Source: Anaerolineae bacterium
Lineage (GTDB): Bacteria; Chloroflexota; Anaerolineae; Aggregatilineales; UBA2796
DNA length: 5,475 bases
Direction of reading: 5' to 3'
NCBI GenBank assembly: GCA_020851855.1
Contig: JADZBY010000369.1
Location: 1 to 5,475, forward strand
The notes below the pieces were generated by a model. That model had not been told where the DNA came from. It was given only the letters and a program-made list of their open reading frames with translations, and made no database searches. Below, in pieces: positions 4,876-5,475 of the stretch (position 1 is the first letter of the stretch; each line of letters begins with the position of its first letter). A program made the position numbers and the translations under genes.

Positions 4876-5475
4876 ATGGACCTGGGGTCGCTGTTCGGCA
4901 GCACAAACGGGATCGTGCTGATCACGGTCGCTCCCTTCGCCCTTGTGGCGCTGATCATGGTCATCGCGGTCCTGCGCGGCGGCGCGAAGGTGAGGGCCAG
5001 CCGCAACTGGGACTCGACGACTGGGCGCGTGCTGTACTCCGGCGTCGCCTCACGGCGCTCCAGCGACTCACAGGGCGGCACGAATACGTATTATTACCCG
5101 CAGGTGGCCTACGAGTACGAGGTGAGGGGCCAGCGCTACCAGGGCCAGCGCATCGCCTTTGGCAACGTCGGCTACGGATCGTCGCGCAAGGCCGAGCAAC
5201 TGGCATCGCGATACGTCACCGGTGGGCCGGTCGAGGTATTCTACGACCCAACCCGGCCCGATCAGGCGGTGCTGGAACGGCGGTCGGGCAGCAACCGGGC
5301 GCTCGTGCTGGGCGTGACGCTCATCGTCGTGATCGTCATCGCCTCGGTCGTCTTCACCACCGGGCTGATGGGTTCGGCGGGCGATATGGTCAAGAACCTG
5401 TTCAGCTTCGGCGCGAACCCACCCGCGGCGACGGTCGCGCCTGCGCCAACCAACGCGCCCGCCGTGACGAAGATC
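4876..5475 (+). CDS. DUF3592 domain membrane protein, 3' end beyond the window
   Basis: Two hundred codons are open to the right edge with no stop. Residues 12-33 form a membrane segment. A soluble part (about 38-137) has the DUF3592 pattern: a Trp near the start (W45, then TGRVLYSG), YYPQVAYEYEVRGQRYQG (73-90) and VEVFYDPTRPDQAVLE (119-134). A second membrane segment lies at 141-162. After it the chain becomes rich in Ala, Pro and Thr (about 180-198), like a flexible linker, so another domain or a low-complexity tail may follow outside the window. DUF3592 proteins typically have this two-helix layout around a small beta-rich domain, and their function is unknown. The ATG is set by AAAGGAG seven bases upstream. 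The gene is separated by 78 bp from the Nudix gene and probably has its own promoter. The family call is good; no role is claimed. Confidence 0.85.
   Translation, partial: MDLGSLFGSTNGIVLITVAPFALVALIMVIAVLRGGAKVRASRNWDSTTGRVLYSGVASRRSSDSQGGTNTYYYPQVAYEYEVRGQRYQGQRIAFGNVGYGSSRKAEQLASRYVTGGPVEVFYDPTRPDQAVLERRSGSNRALVLGVTLIVVIVIASVVFTTGLMGSAGDMVKNLFSFGANPPAATVAPAPTNAPAVTKI

Overview
This is a GC-rich bacterial window with six protein-coding genes, all of recognisable families, and no rRNA, tRNA, CRISPR array or transposase gene that I can see. Gene content alone does not fix the organism. The high GC, the dispersed intergenic repeats with CCTCACCCC-type ends and the overall style of the genes suggest a Chloroflexota bacterium (Anaerolineae-like). 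That placement is an inference and is not proven by any marker here.

Left part, minus strand (1-1360): a soluble family 2 glycosyltransferase of the polyprenyl-phosphate sugar synthase type (668-1360) is followed by the N-terminal part of a membrane glycosyltransferase of the PMT/ArnT type (GT39-like; from 614 leftwards, running off the window). Together they look like a two-step pathway. The first enzyme charges a lipid carrier with a sugar, and the second uses the lipid-linked sugar on the outer side of the membrane. The 53-bp gap between them holds a strong inverted repeat that overlaps the GTG start of the second gene.

Middle (1361-2909): a 445-bp divergent intergenic region holds a candidate promoter for the glycosyltransferase pair, a roughly 178-bp MITE-like element with about 24-bp terminal inverted repeats and nested hairpins, and a weak candidate promoter for an AI-2E family (PerM/UPF0118) membrane transporter read on the plus strand.

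Right part, plus strand (2910-5475): a DusB-type tRNA-dihydrouridine synthase has a near-consensus sigma70-type promoter just upstream. It is followed after 71 bp, including a perfect 8-bp hairpin, by a Nudix hydrolase with a long C-terminal extension. A DUF3592 membrane protein with its own strong ribosome binding site then runs off the right end.

I see no clearly new biological system. The most interesting items are the repeat elements and their overlap with a start codon, a Trp in place of the usual Pro beside the catalytic Cys of the dihydrouridine synthase, and the extended Nudix protein.
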